Source: an uncultured Bacteroidales bacterium
GTDB lineage: Bacteria > Bacteroidota > Bacteroidia > Bacteroidales > Paludibacteraceae
Assembly (NCBI GenBank): GCA_902782665.1
Contig: CACZOA010000109.1
Coordinates: forward strand, 62,001 to 126,000
DNA: 64,000 bases
Direction: 5' to 3'
In this document: one piece after another, positions 62,080 through 64,000 of the stretch
How positions within the stretch are numbered: the stretch's first letter is position 1
Layout of the letters: every line of letters starts with the position of its first letter
The notes under the pieces: model-generated
What the model was told of the DNA's origin: nothing
Databases searched by the model: none
The model's input: the letters and a program-made list of their open reading frames with translations, nothing else
Program-made: the position numbers and the translations under genes

Positions 62080-62099
62080 ATTATAAAATATCTCTTTTA

Positions 62100-62840
62100 T
62101 TATCTACGAGGCATTCCTGGACGAACTGGTCTCTCTGGATCAACCTCTACAAGCTCAACTTCAAATGTGATACATGATGCTGGCGGAATAGATCCTGCCT
62201 CGCCATCACCGTAAGCCAAACGTGCTGGAATTGCAAGTTCTGCCTTACCACCTTCCTTCATCATCTTTATACCCTCAGCGAATCCTGGGATTACACCTTT
62301 AAGATTGAAGATAGCTGGTTCACCACGTTCAATTGAGCTGTCGAACACAGTTCCGTCGATCAACTTACCTGTATAGTTAACCTTTACATACGAAGAATCA
62401 GTAGCCTGCTTTCCTGTACCCTCAACGATAGACTTAAAGTGCAATCCTGATGTTGTAACCTGAACACCCTCTTTTGACTTGTTAGCCTCCAAGAAAGTCT
62501 CCTCCTCAGCTCTGTTCTTCTTGATCTGAATGTCACGAACTTTAGTGACATACTCCTGCATTACGTTTCTTGCATCTTCAATAGACATAGGCAGGCTTTC
62601 AGCGTCTGCTGCCTTCATAGCCTCTGTGAAACCAGCGATTAGAGCATCCTTGTTGATTGTATCACCAGGGAATCTCTCCAAGTCGTGCTTAAATCCATCT
62701 CCGACATTGATTCCAAGTGCATAAGAAACAGAGTCAACATCTGACTTCAAATTCTTTACCGACATCGTTGACTGCTTCTGGCATGATGTCGACGCTAGTA
62801 GTGTCAAAACAGACACTGCTGTCATTAATTGTTTTTTCAT
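62100..62840 (-). CDS. FKBP-type peptidylprolyl isomerase lipoprotein
   Basis: A 246-residue FKBP of the Mip/FkpA type. The signal ends LASTSC (Cys20). Residues 30-130 form the helical dimerisation domain (VDSVSYALGINVGDGFKHDL). The FKBP domain follows: VKVNYTGKLIDGTVFDSSIE, GVIPGFAEGIKMMKEGGKAEL, IPARLAYGDGEAG and ITFEVELVEV. It folds periplasmic or outer membrane proteins. It is last of three tandem FKBP genes, 29 bp after the second. Confidence 0.93.
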   Translation of the reverse strand: MKKQLMTAVSVLTLLASTSCQKQSTMSVKNLKSDVDSVSYALGINVGDGFKHDLERFPGDTINKDALIAGFTEAMKAADAESLPMSIEDARNVMQEYVTKVRDIQIKKNRAEEETFLEANKSKEGVQVTTSGLHFKSIVEGTGKQATDSSYVKVNYTGKLIDGTVFDSSIERGEPAIFNLKGVIPGFAEGIKMMKEGGKAELAIPARLAYGDGEAGSIPPASCITFEVELVEVDPERPVRPGMPRR

Positions 62841-62869
62841 TATTATTGCTATTTTTCTTTTCTTTCAAA

Positions 62870-63616
62870 TCACATTGTACGCTGATAAGGCTTGAACTGG
62901 AACTTGGCTGAGCTACGAGTCTGTGCCTTCTCGATACCAAGAAGTTCCACATCGAAAACCAAGATTGAATTTGGTTTGATTTTACCTGTAGCACGATTGC
63001 CATAAGCAAGTTCTGAAGGAATAAACAATTTATATTTGCTTCCCACAGACATCAACTGAATACCCTCTGTCCAACCTGGAATGACCTTGTTTAGTTCAAA
63101 TGAGATTGGAGACGTAGAGCTATCGAATATAGTTCCGTCTGTCAATGTACCTGTATAAGTAACTGTCACCTTATCAGTTGCCTTAGGCTTATCTCCAGCA
63201 CCTTCAGTGATAACCTGATACTGCAAACCGGAAGCAGTTTCCTTAACTCCAGCCTTCGTTTTGTTGTTTGCCAACCAAATCTTGTTGGCTGCCAAATCCT
63301 TCATTGCCTTCTCCTGCTCTGCTCTTTGCATCACTGTCATGACGACATTGCCAGCATCTGAGGCTTTGATCTTCAGGCTTGCTGTATCCTTATTAAGAGT
63401 ATATTTAAGAGCCTCACAAAATGCTGACGTGTTGATATTATCAATAGGAAGCTGTTTGAACTGCTCCTGAAGGCTCATACCAATATTGATACCAAGTGCA
63501 TAGCTGACTGAATCTATTGAATTTGCCAACGCACCAGCATCTTTTTTCGATCCCTTCGCGGAAGAGGATCCTATTGCAAGCGATAATGACATTATCGTCA
63601 AGAATAATTTTTTCAT
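62870..63616 (-). CDS. FKBP-type peptidylprolyl isomerase, periplasmic
   Basis: A 248-residue Mip/FkpA-like protein. It has a signal peptide ending SSSAKG without a lipobox Cys, so it is likely soluble. The helical domain is IDSVSYALGINIGMSLQEQF; the FKBP domain has VTVTYTGTLTDGTIFDSSTS, KVIPGWTEGIQLMSVGSKYKL and FVPSELAYG-like [14 protein letters not shown] basic tail (SSAKFQFKPYQRTM) extends past the domain. It is the middle gene of the cluster and lacks the lipid anchor of its downstream paralogue. Confidence 0.92.
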   Translation of the reverse strand: MKKLFLTIMSLSLAIGSSSAKGSKKDAGALANSIDSVSYALGINIGMSLQEQFKQLPIDNINTSAFCEALKYTLNKDTASLKIKASDAGNVVMTVMQRAEQEKAMKDLAANKIWLANNKTKAGVKETASGLQYQVITEGAGDKPKATDKVTVTYTGTLTDGTIFDSSTSPISFELNKVIPGWTEGIQLMSVGSKYKLFIPSELAYGNRATGKIKPNSILVFDVELLGIEKAQTRSSAKFQFKPYQRTM

Positions 63617-63624
63617 AATTTTAT

Positions 63625-64000
63625 TTATTTTATGCCCAACAACTCTACATCAAAGACCAATGTAGAATTTGGCTCGATTGTTTCTCCAGCACCATATTCT
63701 CCGTAAGCCAACTCAGACGGGATGTAAAGCTGCCACTTTGAACCGACAGGCATCATCTGCAACGCCTCAACCCATCCTGGAATAACTCCATTTACAGGGA
63801 ACTGAGCAGACTGACCTCTTCTGTAGCTACTGTCGAATACAGTACCGTTGATCAAACGACCCTCATAGTGGCAGTCTACTGTATCTGTAGCCTTTGGCTT
63901 AGATCCTGTTCCTGCAACTAATACTTTATATTGAAGTCCGCTTGCCGTCGTCTGAACTCCTTCTTTTGACTTATTCTGTGCTAAAAACTCCTCACCAGCC
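63625..64000 (-). CDS. FKBP-type peptidylprolyl isomerase, cut by window end
   Basis: The frame is open to the last base of the window, so the start lies outside. The visible 125 residues hold the end of the helical domain ([20 protein letters not shown]) and a full FKBP domain ([66 protein letters not shown]). It is closest to the middle paralogue in its VIPGW and SELAYG motifs. It is the first of the three genes seen and ends 8 bp before the next start. Confidence 0.93.
   Translation of the reverse strand, partial: AGEEFLAQNKSKEGVQTTASGLQYKVLVAGTGSKPKATDTVDCHYEGRLINGTVFDSSYRRGQSAQFPVNGVIPGWVEALQMMPVGSKWQLYIPSELAYGEYGAGETIEPNSTLVFDVELLGIK

Overview
The window looks like a chromosomal stretch from a Bacteroidales bacterium, probably host-associated. 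The evidence is a SusC/SusD pair with a surface glycan-binding lipoprotein, a type B T9SS sorting domain (CHU_C), an N-succinylornithine carbamoyltransferase-type ArgF', a lipidated TamA (TamL) with TamB, several Bacteroidetes-only families (PCMD, DUF4846, DUF4254), and repeated TAnnTTTG -7 boxes, mostly without Shine-Dalgarno sequences. The exact genus cannot be read from the window.

Layout. 1-5.4 kb: end of a T9SS cargo protein, yceD-rpmF, a histidine phosphatase and uvrA. 5.4-7.6 kb: a small defence patch, with a zeta-type toxin, an overlapping small partner, and AbiH. 7.6-11.6 kb: envelope genes (barrel protein and PCMD lipoprotein; M15 peptidase and DUF4846). 11.7-14.8 kb: sirtuin, thioredoxin, HAD phosphatase, adenosine kinase-like PfkB kinase, and a divergent tRNA-Asn. 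15-17.5 kb: repeat-rich spacer, a decayed gene, a secreted protein and HU. 17.7-24.6 kb: a minimal Sus locus. 25-31 kb: trpS, GT9, DUF4254, a barrel protein, yigZ and a DEAD-box helicase. 31-40.5 kb: three SurA/PpiC-type chaperone-isomerases and an OstA-like protein, then proA, a four-helix-bundle gene, argF' and aqpZ. 40.6-45 kb: a second defence patch, with a two-frame BcgI-like restriction-modification locus and a DUF3791-DUF3990-DUF3791 toxin-antitoxin-like cassette. 45.3-58 kb: AlkD-like protein, tamL, glmM, lipoproteins, BspA-type LRR, tsaD and tamB. 58-64 kb: a BASS-family transporter, a papain-like lipoprotein, a pentapeptide-like lipoprotein and three tandem FKBPs.

The strongest unusual signal is at the junction of the restriction-methylase gene and its specificity gene. 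The upstream frame ends in G GGA AAA followed directly by TAG. A perfect 11-bp stem with a 19-nt loop starts 4 nt after the heptamer. Slipping -1 there opens exactly the specificity-subunit frame, which has no good start codon of its own. This would give one protein of about 1053 residues and is a candidate programmed -1 frameshift in a restriction system. Other points of note are a nested hairpin cluster just upstream of that locus, a repeat-built N-terminal extension on ProA, an 8-copy heptamer array beside a four-helix-bundle gene that splits proA from argF', a dyad around the abiH -7 box, and dispersed composite intergenic repeats. All statements come from reading the sequence by eye; no searches were run.
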